Source of the DNA: Pegethrix bostrychoides GSE-TBD4-15B
GTDB lineage: Bacteria > Cyanobacteriota > Cyanobacteriia > Elainellales > Elainellaceae
Assembly: GCA_019359155.1 (NCBI GenBank)
Contig: JAHHHV010000020.1
Location: 1-48,787, forward strand
Length of the DNA: 48,787 bases
Direction: 5' to 3'
The notes under the pieces: generated by a model
Told to the model about the DNA's origin: nothing
Database searches by the model: none
What the model saw: the letters and a program-made list of their open reading frames with translations, nothing else
Shown here: positions 1 to 7,732 of the stretch, piece after piece
Layout: each line of letters starts with the position of its first letter
Numbering within the stretch: the stretch's first letter is position 1
Translations under genes and position numbers: made by a program

Positions 1-36
1 ATGAGCTTGAAAGGCTTGGGTTTCTTCAGGAGTCAT
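1..36 (-). CDS. Possible 5' end of an unidentified gene running off the window
   Basis: An ATG reads leftward out of the window for 12 codons (MTPEETQAFQAH) without a stop. An in-frame stop lies four codons upstream of the ATG. The only Shine-Dalgarno-like sequence (aaggag) lies about 30 bases upstream, too far to be decisive. The fragment is too short to identify. Because the neighbouring reductase breaks off within 110 bases, a mobile-element transposase is a reasonable guess, but nothing in 12 residues proves it. Confidence 0.3.
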   Translation of the reverse strand, partial: MTPEETQAFQAH

Positions 37-106
37 GACGAGCAGTAGTTACAGCCTGTTTATTCTCCTTGATCTAGCAAAATATATTGCTAAGTATTAT
101 TACTCA

Positions 107-643
107 TTACCCTAATGGGATGCTCCCTACTTCTGCACCTAAGGCTTTGGCAATTTGAACCGCAAATGTACCCACGCCACCTGACGCTCCGTTAATTAAA
201 ACTTTCTGTCCAGCCTTGAGTTTGCCTTGATCTCGTAAAGCTTGCAGAGCAGTCATTCCCGCCAGCGGCACCACCGCTGCCTCTAGATGACTCATGTTCG
301 TAGGTTTGTGAGTCGCTATCCTTGCTGAAACCGCCGCATACTCAGCATAGGCTCCGCCTGTCGCTTGATCCAGCCGCGCATAAACCATATCACCCGGCTT
401 AAAGCGGGTTACATCATCGCCCACTTCGATTACTTCTCCTGACAGGTCAAACCCTAAAATGATCGGAAATTTGCTGCCCGTCAAAAGCTTTAGCATTCCT
501 TTGCGGATTTTCCAGTCAATTGGATTAACGCTGGTAGCATGAACTTTAACCAACATCTGATCAGGCTTGATCGACGGCTTTTCAACCTCTCCATAGTGCA
601 AAGCATCAGCGGAGCCATAGTGATTAATTACAGTAGCTTTCAC
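107..643 (-). pseudogene. Quinone/zinc-type alcohol dehydrogenase family reductase, 3'-truncated
   Basis: Encodes the first half of an NADPH-dependent quinone oxidoreductase (medium-chain dehydrogenase/reductase superfamily). Visible are the GroES-like catalytic domain (VHATSVNPIDWKIRKG, LGFDLSGEV) and the start of the Rossmann fold with its nucleotide-binding loop (GASGGVG). The frame then reads six unrelated residues and stops, giving about 178 aa where intact relatives have roughly 310-340. The cofactor-binding domain is therefore incomplete and the product is unlikely to be active. I take the GTG at 643 as start: agaggt lies seven bases upstream and the protein then begins VKATVINHYG like its relatives. 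An ATG at 667 would add eight atypical residues. The break point is at about 110-125, next to sequence unrelated to the family. Confidence 0.8.
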
Positions 644-823
644 AATTTTACCTCTTTCATATTTCATATCCTAATTTGATACGATGTCCGTCCTGACTCA
701 TCTTATACAGAAATTAATGGCGCTTTTCGGGTTCATACAAGTTCCCTCTAAAGTATTCACAGTCCAGGTATTTCGACGCTCTCAAGCGCTATTCGTAGGT
801 AGAGTTGCAGGAACAAACCATGG

Positions 824-855
824 GTGCTGCTGGTGGTACGCAACCCCAGCAGCAC
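824..855 (-). terminator. Hairpin downstream of the manganese catalase gene
   Basis: A perfect 10-bp inverted repeat (gtgctgctgg / ccagcagcac) with a 12-base loop sits 20 bases after the catalase stop. No T-tract follows, so it may be a factor-independent terminator with a weak tail or an mRNA-stabilising 3' hairpin. Confidence 0.5.
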
Positions 856-875
856 GTCGCGAACGAACCTAAAGT

Positions 876-1730
876 TTACTGCTTAGGCGTGGAGTAAAGC
901 TTAGGATTGGGAATTGGAGCCTCTGGCATATCACTCTGCGGCTCTGGATTTTCCAAATATTTAAATTCGCCTTTACCATCAGGTGCTGGCCCCTTGGCCC
1001 ATCGCCCCTGCTGACTTTCGGTTCCTTCTGATAGGTTCCAGAACGTGTAGGACGCATCTTGCTTTTCCTGCGACTGAGGGAATCGGCTAGGAACCGGCAA
1101 GCTTTCTAATCCATCAGCCTTGAGTTCTTCGATGGCCGCCAACCACTGGTTTTGGTGCATGGTATCACGGGCAATCATATAGCTCAACGTATCTTTCACG
1201 CCTGGATCAGTTGACATCTCATATAGGCGTACAGCCTGTAGACGACCCTGGGCTTCAGCCTGCACGTTTGAGAAAAAGTCAGCCATCAGGTTTCCAGAGG
1301 CCACGATATAGTTACCGTTCCAGGGATACCCCACGCTGTCAGCAGGCAGCGCACCGCCCCCGCTCACCACCCCATGCTTAGGGTTCATGCTTGCCATAAT
1401 GATGTCTTCAGTGTTCATGCCGCCCATCACCCCTTCAACGATAGGATCTAGAGCAGATTTTTCTTGAACATCTGAGGGAGCTTTGTCAACTAAATGAGCA
1501 ATCAGATTGGCCAGCATTTCAACGTGACCAATTTCCTCAGTACCAATGTCCATCATCATGTCTTTGTACTTGGCAGGACCACGGCAGTTCCAGCCCTGAA
1601 ATAGGTACTGCATCATCACAGACATTTCGCCAAAGGGGCCGCCAATTAGCTCTTGCAGCTGTTTGGCATAAACTGGATCCGGCTTTTCCGGTTTAGTGAA
1701 ATATTGCAGACGTTTCTTGTGGTAAAACAT
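876..1730 (-). CDS. Manganese catalase (dimanganese, non-haem)
   Basis: Disproportionates hydrogen peroxide to water and oxygen with a di-manganese centre; cytosolic oxidative-stress enzyme. The 284-residue protein is full length for the family (about 265-300). The metal ligands known from the Lactobacillus and Thermus enzymes can be placed: Glu35 (GGPFGEMSV), Glu66 and His69 (GTEEIGHVEM), Glu159 (NVQAEAQGRLQ) and His192 (RDTMHQNQW). The C-terminal third is the usual proline- and glycine-rich arm that wraps the neighbouring subunit (GTESQQGRWAKGPAPDGKG). The ATG is preceded by aaggaa at good spacing. Transcribed alone; a hairpin follows. The divergent rhodanese gene shares its upstream region. 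Confidence 0.95.
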   Translation of the reverse strand: MFYHKKRLQYFTKPEKPDPVYAKQLQELIGGPFGEMSVMMQYLFQGWNCRGPAKYKDMMMDIGTEEIGHVEMLANLIAHLVDKAPSDVQEKSALDPIVEGVMGGMNTEDIIMASMNPKHGVVSGGGALPADSVGYPWNGNYIVASGNLMADFFSNVQAEAQGRLQAVRLYEMSTDPGVKDTLSYMIARDTMHQNQWLAAIEELKADGLESLPVPSRFPQSQEKQDASYTFWNLSEGTESQQGRWAKGPAPDGKGEFKYLENPEPQSDMPEAPIPNPKLYSTPKQ

Positions 1731-2165
1731 GGAAATTTCCTTGTGAGTAGCATAGTCGAAACAATCAATTTTTGCTTTGACTTAACGCTTATGTTCACGA
1801 TATAAAAACAGTTCCTCATCTCTCAAAAGTTTAATCAGGCGGCGTTTTCAGCAATCTACTTCTGGGGCTATAGGTTAGCTGATACTGTAGGCTGATACTG
1901 GTAGTTTGAAGCATCGTTGCTCAGCATGATTCACCAAATTGAATCTCACTACAGAGCCATGCAGCAGCAAAATCGCTCAGAGAGCTGAGTCTTGGCTTTA
2001 AGCTTTGATCACAGATATAGCTACAGCTATGCTCCAAGACAGATTCCCAGCTTTTTGAAGCTTTTCTCAGATTTTTCTCACTCTTCAGCATGAGGAGCAG
2101 AACACAATATGCGACTACAGTGCAAACTGTAGACAAATAGTTCGATCTAATCGGAGGTCATCATT
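1731..2165. other. Divergent intergenic region between catalase and rhodanese genes
   Basis: Must hold the promoters of both flanking genes. I see an imperfect tandem repeat (gctgatactgtag / gctgatactggtag) at 1878-1904 and a short dyad, atagct-ac-agctat, at 2017-2030 that could be an operator. A 71-codon minus-strand frame here has no ribosome-binding site or recognisable content and I do not call it. Nothing else is recognisable. Confidence 0.4.
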
Positions 2166-2648
2166 ATGGAAAACCTAGAAGATGCCATTGTAGCTGCAAA
2201 AGATCAGCTTCCCAACGTCACGCCTATGCCTCCTGCCTTCCAAACTGAGGCCAGTGCTTTTGAATTAAAGTCACGTCTTCAGTGGGGCGAACCCGGCCTG
2301 ACAATTCTCGATGTTCGCAGTCACGATCTATTTAACGAATCCCGGATTCAGGGCGCAATGAATATGCCCGTGGATCAGCTTCCTGGCATGGCGGAATCCA
2401 GTCTACAGCCTCAGCGCGATATCTACGTCTATGGGGGTAGCGAAGCAGAGACGACGCAGGCTGTGAATCTGCTGCGGGAAGCTGGATTCCGGCGGGTCGC
2501 GCATCTACGGGGCGGCATCCAAGCTTGGCAAGAAGTCGAGGGTCAGGTCGAAGGCGTAATTGAAGTACCTGAGCCAGGGGAATATAACGTGATGGCTCGC
2601 ATGGCAGCCTTTGGCCGCGAGAAATCAAAAGAGAAAAGCGTTAACTAA
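2166..2648 (+). CDS. Rhodanese-fold protein lacking the catalytic cysteine
   Basis: A single rhodanese domain spans residues about 27-125: the CH2A-like LTILDVRSHDLFNESRIQGA motif, then the strand DIYVY. The loop that follows should carry the sulfur-accepting cysteine (C-x-x-G-x-R-S type), but here it reads GGSEAETTQ with no cysteine. It therefore cannot act as a thiosulfate sulfurtransferase and is more likely a binding or regulatory module. Such cysteine-less single-domain rhodaneses occur in cyanobacteria. An N-terminal helix of about 26 residues and a charged C-terminal tail flank the domain. The ATG has a strong ribosome-binding site (ggaggt, eight bases upstream). Confidence 0.85.
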   Translation: MENLEDAIVAAKDQLPNVTPMPPAFQTEASAFELKSRLQWGEPGLTILDVRSHDLFNESRIQGAMNMPVDQLPGMAESSLQPQRDIYVYGGSEAETTQAVNLLREAGFRRVAHLRGGIQAWQEVEGQVEGVIEVPEPGEYNVMARMAAFGREKSKEKSVN

Positions 2649-2771
2649 TTGGCGGTTAGGTATGGCCTTGGAACGAGGCAATAGATAGGTCGTACCTACT
2701 CTGTCACCTACTCTACAGACTCACATCAGCAGCTATCTCAACAGTTATCTGACAACAAAAGGAATGGAGCT

Positions 2772-3140
2772 ATGAACAGTTTAATTGCTGCATTTAAAGA
2801 CGCATTCAGTCAGTTACGCAAAACCTATTTAGATCAGGTTATGGCGACTGTACTGGCGGGCTGTTTGCTGTTAACAACAGGCGTAAATGCTGCCCCTAGC
2901 TCGCAGGAGCTAGGCAAGGCCGTGCGCCAGCGGGTTGAGCAGACAGACCAAACGGAGCGACCCAAAACAACAGGAGATTTTCTCAACGAAGCGCGGGGTG
3001 ACGTGCCACTGGACGTGCGGGTTGAGAACATCACGCGAGACTCCATTGAAGCATTCAAAAAATTGGGCGAAGAATATACGCCTGATCTAGGGCAAGCCGC
3101 TCGCGATCTCAAGGATGAGGCAGGCAGCATTACCAAGTAG
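2772..3140 (+). CDS. Small secreted or membrane-anchored hypothetical protein
   Basis: I do not recognise a named family. The 122-residue product has a charged N-terminus, one hydrophobic segment at about residues 24-41 (ATVLAGCLLLTTGVNAA) resembling a signal peptide or anchor with an AxA-like cleavage site, and a polar helical C-terminal part (SIEAFKKLGEEYTPDLGQAA). Similar small proteins are common in cyanobacteria, some annotated as cold- or stress-induced, but that function is not shown here. The start is supported by aggaatggag just upstream. An intrinsic terminator follows within 40 bases, so the gene is transcribed alone or with the rhodanese gene 120 bases upstream. Confidence 0.7.
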   Translation: MNSLIAAFKDAFSQLRKTYLDQVMATVLAGCLLLTTGVNAAPSSQELGKAVRQRVEQTDQTERPKTTGDFLNEARGDVPLDVRVENITRDSIEAFKKLGEEYTPDLGQAARDLKDEAGSITK

Positions 3141-3176
3141 CTAGCGGTAATCTGCCTTCAATAACTCGTATCGATG

Positions 3177-3205
3177 GCGCGAACAGCTTTTGTTTGCGCT
3201 TTTTT
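3177..3205 (+). terminator. Rho-independent terminator
   Basis: An 8-bp stem gcgcgaac / gtttgcgc (one G-U pair) with a 7-base loop is followed by six T. It ends transcription of the small hypothetical gene 37 bases upstream. Confidence 0.75.
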
Positions 3206-3228
3206 GCTTATGATTAGCAAAAAGCTAA

Positions 3229-3990
3229 TTGGACAGACCTGTGATTGATCTCAGTGAAAAAGTTGTGCTGGTAACCGGCAGCTCGCAGGGCATTGGGGCG
3301 GCAATCGCACTGACGCTAGCGCAGGCTGGGGCGCGGGTCATCTTGCACTATGGACAGAGTCAAGACAAAGCTGCTGAGATAGCTCAGCAGACCAATGGAT
3401 ATTTAGTGCAGGCCGACTTGAGCCAGCCTGGAGCCGCTCAAATCCTCTGGCAAAAAGCGCAGGCTTGGCAAGGCAACATTGATGTGATTGTGAACAATGC
3501 GGCGATCATGCCAGCGGCTGGCGTAGAAGACGAGTGGGAAGTCTGGACAGCCACTTGGCAGACTACCTTGCAGGTCAATTTAGTTGCCGTAGCCGATCTC
3601 TGCCGTTGTGCAATCAGCCATTTTCAAAGCCGTCAGGGCGGCACTATTATCAACATTGCCAGCCGCGCGGCGTTTCGAGGCGACGGGCCAGAGTATATGC
3701 ACTACGCAGCTTCCAAAGGTGGCGTAATCAGCTTAACTCGCTCCATTGCTCGCAGCTTTGCCTCAGATCAGATTCTGGCCTATGCGGTTGCGCCGGGATT
3801 CGTCTTAACCGAACGCACTGCCGCTGTTATGCAAGAAAAAGGCGCAGACTCTGTGACAAGCGATATTCCGATGGGGCAGCCTGTGCCACCGCAAGAAGTA
3901 GCCAATATAGTAGCTTTTTTAGCTTCTGGACTCGCGCCTCACGCCACAGGCAGCACCTTTGATATCAACGGCGCTTCATACCTGCGCTGA
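3229..3990 (+). CDS. Short-chain dehydrogenase/reductase (3-oxoacyl-ACP reductase-like)
   Basis: Classical SDR enzyme, probably an NAD(P)H-dependent ketoreductase or alcohol dehydrogenase; the substrate cannot be told from sequence. Numbered from the TTG start, the cofactor loop TGSSQGIG is at residues 16-23, NNAA at 89-92, and the catalytic set is Ser145, Tyr159 and Lys163 in YAASKGG. Length (253 aa) is normal, and the C-terminal G-x-x-x-D-I-N-G region is intact. The start is uncertain: TTG at 3229 and GTG at 3241 (MIDLSEKVVLVTG) are both possible and neither has a good ribosome-binding site. A strong terminator follows, so it is monocistronic. Confidence 0.9.
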   Translation: MDRPVIDLSEKVVLVTGSSQGIGAAIALTLAQAGARVILHYGQSQDKAAEIAQQTNGYLVQADLSQPGAAQILWQKAQAWQGNIDVIVNNAAIMPAAGVEDEWEVWTATWQTTLQVNLVAVADLCRCAISHFQSRQGGTIINIASRAAFRGDGPEYMHYAASKGGVISLTRSIARSFASDQILAYAVAPGFVLTERTAAVMQEKGADSVTSDIPMGQPVPPQEVANIVAFLASGLAPHATGSTFDINGASYLR

Positions 3991-4066
3991 TTTAGCGCAC
4001 AGCTGCATGTAAAACTGCATAGCATCGCTGGGTACCTAGCTATGAACCTTTAGGCAGACATCGCAG

Positions 4067-4110
4067 TGGCGAAAGCTGGAATGTCTTAGCGCTCCCTTTC
4101 GCCATTTTTT
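4067..4110 (+). terminator. Rho-independent terminator after the SDR gene
   Basis: A perfect 9-bp stem (tggcgaaag / ctttcgcca) with a 20-base loop is followed directly by six T. Confidence 0.8.
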
Positions 4111-4187
4111 ACGAAATCCTGGCTGCGGCAGTTGAAGCACCGTACAGGAGACCAGGGCAACTCACTCACACTCATTGGGCAAAGATT

Positions 4188-4865
4188 ATGAACAGCATCT
4201 ATGGCGCTCGTCACAGCCTTCGATTTCCAGGGCTGATTCAGGGGGCAGCAGTCGCACTTTTCAGCCTGACTGCGCCAGCACTATCCATCGAGTCTCCGGC
4301 CAGCAGTTCAGCCAGCAGCCCCGCCGAAATTAGCAGCGAAGCCTGCCTAGATGCGGTCTATCAAGCTAACCAGGCCGATCAAACGCCTGACGCTGCTGTT
4401 GAGATCTGTCAGCAGGCCATTGATCAGTCTCAGGCCGCAGACAATCGCTGGCTAGAAGCCTACAGTCGCGGCAATTTAGGCAGTCTCTACTTGCAGCAGT
4501 CTGAGCCACAGCAGGCAATTCCACAGTTTGAACAGGTGCTGGCATTGGCGCAGCAAATTGCGGATCCGGCGCTTGAAGTCAAAGCGCTTGTGGCGCTCGG
4601 TGCAGCCGTCGCCCAGCTTCAGCAGCCCCAGGCTGCCCTAGAGTTTTATCAGCAAGCGCTCACCGTAGCTGAAGCCGCCGACCCAACTAGCCGTTCGATT
4701 GTGCTCTACAACCAAGGGCTGATGTATGACAGGCTTGGTCAAACTCAGCAGGCAGTCACGGCCTATCAACAGGCCGAACAGCTAGCCACGGCCAGCGGCG
4801 ATATTATTCTAGCGGGCTATGCAGCTCAGAAGCTGGCGGCAGCACCCCTGGGAGCCTTGCCCTAG
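4188..4865 (+). CDS. Secreted tetratricopeptide-repeat protein
   Basis: A 225-residue protein with an N-terminal hydrophobic segment (residues about 15-33, AAVALFSLTAPALS) that looks like a signal peptide, a Ser/Ala-rich linker, then about three to four TPR units covering residues 53-205. The repeats show the usual small and aromatic positions, for example NLGSLYLQQSEPQQAIPQFE and YNQGLMYDRLGQTQQAVTAY. TPR solenoids mediate protein-protein contacts; partners are unknown. Glutamine is very abundant. The gene stands alone, and its 3' end overlaps on the opposite strand the decayed histidine phosphatase remnant. Confidence 0.85.
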   Translation: MNSIYGARHSLRFPGLIQGAAVALFSLTAPALSIESPASSSASSPAEISSEACLDAVYQANQADQTPDAAVEICQQAIDQSQAADNRWLEAYSRGNLGSLYLQQSEPQQAIPQFEQVLALAQQIADPALEVKALVALGAAVAQLQQPQAALEFYQQALTVAEAADPTSRSIVLYNQGLMYDRLGQTQQAVTAYQQAEQLATASGDIILAGYAAQKLAAAPLGALP

Positions 4866-5055
4866 AGCACTGCTGAGTGCTAAAGCTGACCCGGTTCAGG
4901 CAGCAGGTTTGCCACGATTTCAAAGTCCCCTGCCCGTCAGGTTTCAGAATATAGGCAACCCCCTTTTGGGCATGACGGAAGTACATCACGTAGCCGCCCG
5001 ACTTGAGAGCGCTCAGCAAAGCTGCTACGCCTGTCCAGACTTTTAATTCTACTCT
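4804..5055 (-). pseudogene. Decayed N-terminal fragment of a histidine phosphatase family protein
   Basis: One minus-strand frame reads VWTGVAALLSALKSGGYVMY followed directly by FRHAQKG. This is the start of a histidine phosphatase (phosphoglycerate mutase-like) domain with the catalytic R-H-A/G motif near 4977-4969. A weakly matching stretch (LNRVSFSTQQCSRA) corresponds to the usual Q-R-x-L-S-x-x-G region. Then similarity ends and the frame runs into the TPR gene on the other strand and stops. There is no proper start codon: an in-frame TGA lies just upstream at 5056, no signal peptide is present, and the second half of the domain is missing. I read it as a gene relic. Confidence 0.55.
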
Positions 5056-5202
5056 TCACGGTAATTACCTCTTGAGCCAGATTGCTCGTGAGGATGACAA
5101 GGCGTTGCCTACCGATTGCAGCAACGCTTTTATCAGCTTTTAGCTTAAAAGTAAAGATTTGCATTAAATTAATGAGATTAGGATGGGGCATGACACGCTA
5201 AT

Positions 5203-5228
5203 TAGATACTGGCACTAGATACTGGCAG
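5203..5228. repeat. 13-bp tandem duplication
   Basis: Two copies of tagatactggca[c/g] in direct tandem, 27 bases upstream of the hydroxylase start, within its promoter or leader region. Confidence 0.8.
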
Positions 5229-5254
5229 TTTCATGTTGAGAGGTGAGAGCTGTT

Positions 5255-5920
5255 GTGATTCTATGTATTGAGAAGATTTTGCCGCCTGCCGATCTAGAGA
5301 TAGTGCTCTCAAAGCTAGAGACGGCTGAATTTATCGACGGCAAAGTGACTGCGGGCTGGCACGCTCGTCTGGTCAAGCAGAATACCCAACTCCCCAAATC
5401 CCCTGCGCTGACCGCTATCCGGGAGATGATTAGCGTCGCCCTTCAGCGTCATGCTTTGTTCCAGATGGCTGTGCACCCCAAGCTGATTCGCCCAGTCACC
5501 GTCAGCCGCTACCAAGTTGGCATGGCTTACGGAAGTCACGTTGACAATGCCGTCATGCATGATCCTGTGATGCGCTCAGATATCTCGATGACGCTGTTTT
5601 TGAGCGACCCAGCCACCTATGAAGGCGGAGAGCTGATCATCGAAAGTAGCCAGGGAGAGACATCTTTTAAGCTACCCGCTGGAGCGGCGGTCATCTATCC
5701 TTCTTCAAGCATCCACCGGGTCGAGGAAGTCACTCAGGGCTTGCGTTTGGCCGCAGTCACCTGGATTCAGAGCTGGGTGCGCGATCCCAGTCAGCGAGAG
5801 ATCTTGTTTGATCTCGATACAGTCCGTCAAACGCTATTTGAGACTTCTGGCAAAACGCCTGCCTTCGATTTGATTGCCAAGAGCCATGCCAATCTGCTGC
5901 GTCAGTGGCTGGAGTTTTGA
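5255..5920 (+). CDS. piuC: PKHD-type Fe(II)/2-oxoglutarate hydroxylase, PiuC/YbiX family
   Basis: Fe(II)- and 2-oxoglutarate-dependent dioxygenase of the PKHD group, often found beside iron-uptake genes; the natural substrate is not established. Numbered from the GTG at 5243, the iron ligands are His99 and Asp101 (YGSHVDNAV) and His158 (SSIHRVEEV), and the 2-oxoglutarate arginine is Arg168 (GLRLAAV). The length is normal. Two GTG starts are possible, at 5243 and 5255. I prefer 5255 because agaggtgag ends seven bases before it and the protein then begins close to the family start (MILCIEKILPPADLE). The gene lies about 130 bases upstream of futA in the same direction, which fits iron metabolism. 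Confidence 0.9.
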   Translation: MILCIEKILPPADLEIVLSKLETAEFIDGKVTAGWHARLVKQNTQLPKSPALTAIREMISVALQRHALFQMAVHPKLIRPVTVSRYQVGMAYGSHVDNAVMHDPVMRSDISMTLFLSDPATYEGGELIIESSQGETSFKLPAGAAVIYPSSSIHRVEEVTQGLRLAAVTWIQSWVRDPSQREILFDLDTVRQTLFETSGKTPAFDLIAKSHANLLRQWLEF

Positions 5921-6004
5921 GGCCATGGCCTGATGGCAATAGTCGAGAAACTCGATAAAAATTTGCGGTCACTCTGGCGCGATTTGCGTTGCCGTCCAGT
6001 TTAA

Positions 6005-6019
6005 TGATATAGATTATCA
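6005..6019. promoter_or_regulatory. Fur box upstream of futA
   Basis: The sequence TGATATA-G-ATTATCA matches the 7-1-7 Fur consensus TGATAAT-N-ATTATCA at 12 of 14 arm positions, with a perfect right arm. It ends 29 bases before the futA ATG, where a repressor would block transcription initiation. Inference: futA is derepressed under iron limitation. Confidence 0.75.
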
Positions 6020-6048
6020 ATAGAACTGAAATCTAAGATAGACCCACC

Positions 6049-7092
6049 ATGAGTAAGATGAGTCGCCGCACCTTTATCGGTGCTGCTAGCGCTGCTGTTG
6101 CAGTTGGAGTCGGCGGAATTGGACGTGCCCAGAGCGGTGGCCAAGTCGTTAACCTGTACTCGGCGCGTCACTATGACGCAGACAGCGAAATCTATCAGGC
6201 CTTCGCTGACGAAACCGGAATTCGGGTGAATCTGATTGAAGCTGAGGCCGATCCGCTGATTGAGCGGATCAACAGCGAGGGAGTCAATAGCCCTGCTGAC
6301 GTGCTGGTGACGGTAGATGCAGGGCGGCTGTGGCGAGCGGAGCAAGCGGGACTGTTTGCGCCTGCCAATTCCACATTGCTCAGCACAGCCATTCCCGCAA
6401 ATCTGCGCCATCCGGACGGGCTATGGTTTGGCTTTTCTAAGCGGGCGCGGGTGATTATGTATGACAAATCTAAGGTCAACCCATCTCAGCTTTCCACCTA
6501 CGAAGATCTGGCCGATCCGAAATGGCGCGGTCAGGTTTTGGTGCGTTCCTCAACCAATATCTACAATCAGTCGCTAGTCGGCTCTATTTTGGCAGCGAAC
6601 GGCGAGCCAACAACCGAAAGCTGGGCAGAAGGTCTGGTGGCCAATTTTGCTCGTCCGCCGGAAGGGAACGACACCGCGCAAATTCAAGCCTGTGCATCTG
6701 GCCTGGGCAGTCTGGCAATTGTCAACACCTACTATCTGATGCGGATGGCCTCCTCAGATAAGCCAGAAGATCGGGCGGTGGCTGAGAAAATTGGCGTATT
6801 CTTCCCGAATCAGCGAGATCGCGGGACGCATGTGAATATCAGCGGCGGCGGCTTGGTCAAGACAGCTCCCAACAGAGAAAACGCGATTAAATTCCTGGAG
6901 TTTTTAGCCAGCCCTCGCGCTCAGGAGATTTTTGCGAAGAGCAATTACGAATATCCTGTGGTGTCGGGTGTGCCCGTCGCGCCAGTTCTGGCGAGCTACG
7001 GGTCGTTCAAAGAAGACTCGCTGAATGCTGCCGTGTTTGGTAGAAACGGCGAGGAGGCGCTGCAAATTGCCGATCGCGCTGGCTGGAAATAG
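6049..7092 (+). CDS. futA: Ferric iron ABC transporter, periplasmic iron-binding protein FutA
   Basis: Captures Fe(III) in the periplasm and delivers it to the FutB permease. A twin-arginine signal ([16 protein letters not shown]) at residues 5-20 suggests Tat export of a folded protein. The iron-ligand set known from Synechocystis FutA is present: His41-Tyr42 (YSARHYDAD), Tyr172 (STNIYNQS) and Tyr228-Tyr229 (VNTYYLMR). The 347-residue length is normal. A second ATG at 6058 begins directly at the twin-arginine motif and could be the start. A Fur box lies just upstream and a long hairpin just downstream, so the gene is probably a single transcript separate from futB and futC, as in other cyanobacteria. 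Confidence 0.95.
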   Translation: MSKMSRRTFIGAASAAVAVGVGGIGRAQSGGQVVNLYSARHYDADSEIYQAFADETGIRVNLIEAEADPLIERINSEGVNSPADVLVTVDAGRLWRAEQAGLFAPANSTLLSTAIPANLRHPDGLWFGFSKRARVIMYDKSKVNPSQLSTYEDLADPKWRGQVLVRSSTNIYNQSLVGSILAANGEPTTESWAEGLVANFARPPEGNDTAQIQACASGLGSLAIVNTYYLMRMASSDKPEDRAVAEKIGVFFPNQRDRGTHVNISGGGLVKTAPNRENAIKFLEFLASPRAQEIFAKSNYEYPVVSGVPVAPVLASYGSFKEDSLNAAVFGRNGEEALQIADRAGWK

Positions 7093-7102
7093 GATGAGCT
7101 TG

Positions 7103-7148
7103 AGGTCTTGCGCGGGTCGAGCTATCCACTTGACAGAGCGCAAGACCT
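7103..7148 (+). terminator. Hairpin terminator after futA
   Basis: A perfect 11-bp inverted repeat (aggtcttgcgc / gcgcaagacct) with a 24-base loop starts 10 bases after the futA stop. It is followed only by a short A/T-rich run, so termination may be partial. Confidence 0.6.
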
Positions 7149-7234
7149 ATTTGAAACGATGATTTCGCTAATATTGAGTGAATGATTGAATGATTTTAGA
7201 AACAGCGATTTATGTTGTGTCTCAACTAGATTGA

Positions 7235-7732
7235 TCACGGCTTGACGCTGCCGTCGGGCATCAGCGCATCTTTGAGAATGGCTCCCTGCAAATTGGCTTT
7301 TTCCAGCTTTGCAGCGCTCAAATCTGCACCCGTTAAGTCGGCGCTGCTCAAATCTGCGCCCGTCAGGTCTGCACCTCTGAGATAAGCGCCCTGCAAGTTG
7401 GCATTCTGTAGATTCGCGCCTTGCAGATTAGACAAGCTCATCCCGGCTTTGCTCAAATTGGCCTTGCTGAGATTGGCTCCGCTCAAATTAACGCTGTCTA
7501 GCAGCCCGCCGCTCAAATCGGACTGACTCAAGTTGGCGTTGCTCAAATCCGAGCCATTGAGCTGCGCCTGCTGCAAATCTGTTTGGCTGAGGTCGCTGCC
7601 TTTTAGGTCGCAGCTAACGCATTTTTTGTCTTGGATGGCCTGCTGACGCGGCTCTGGTTTAGCGCAGCTTGCCAGCATTAGCAGTAAGACTACACCAAAC
7701 CGTAATTTAACGCTGTTTTTGATCATATTCAT
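7235..7732 (-). CDS. Pentapeptide-repeat lipoprotein coupled to futB
   Basis: A lipoprotein signal with lipobox LASC (cysteine 23) is followed by a Cys-x-x-Cys pair (KKCVSC) and about 20 pentapeptide repeats of the A(D/N)Lxx type (residues about 43-160, e.g. ADLTGADLSSADLTGADLS), predicted to fold as a right-handed quadrilateral beta-helix. Its ATG overlaps the futB stop by one base (TAATG), so translation is probably coupled and the protein probably accompanies the iron permease. Function is unknown. Exposure outside the cytoplasmic membrane, a possible structural or metal-related role of the cysteines, and iron-dependent expression are inferences from context. Confidence 0.85.
   Translation of the reverse strand: MNMIKNSVKLRFGVVLLLMLASCAKPEPRQQAIQDKKCVSCDLKGSDLSQTDLQQAQLNGSDLSNANLSQSDLSGGLLDSVNLSGANLSKANLSKAGMSLSNLQGANLQNANLQGAYLRGADLTGADLSSADLTGADLSAAKLEKANLQGAILKDALMPDGSVKP

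Noticed and set aside
684-872. 62-codon plus-strand frame between the reductase and the catalase
   Set aside because: No ribosome-binding site, composition not protein-like, and it contains the catalase downstream hairpin.
1921-2136. 71-codon minus-strand frame with a hydrophobic start
   Set aside because: Lies in the divergent promoter region, no family content and no Shine-Dalgarno sequence; the hydrophobic start looks accidental.
5920-5931. Perfect 12-bp palindrome aggccatggcct after the hydroxylase stop
   Set aside because: No loop to form a terminator, no repeat elsewhere and no known site; probably chance.
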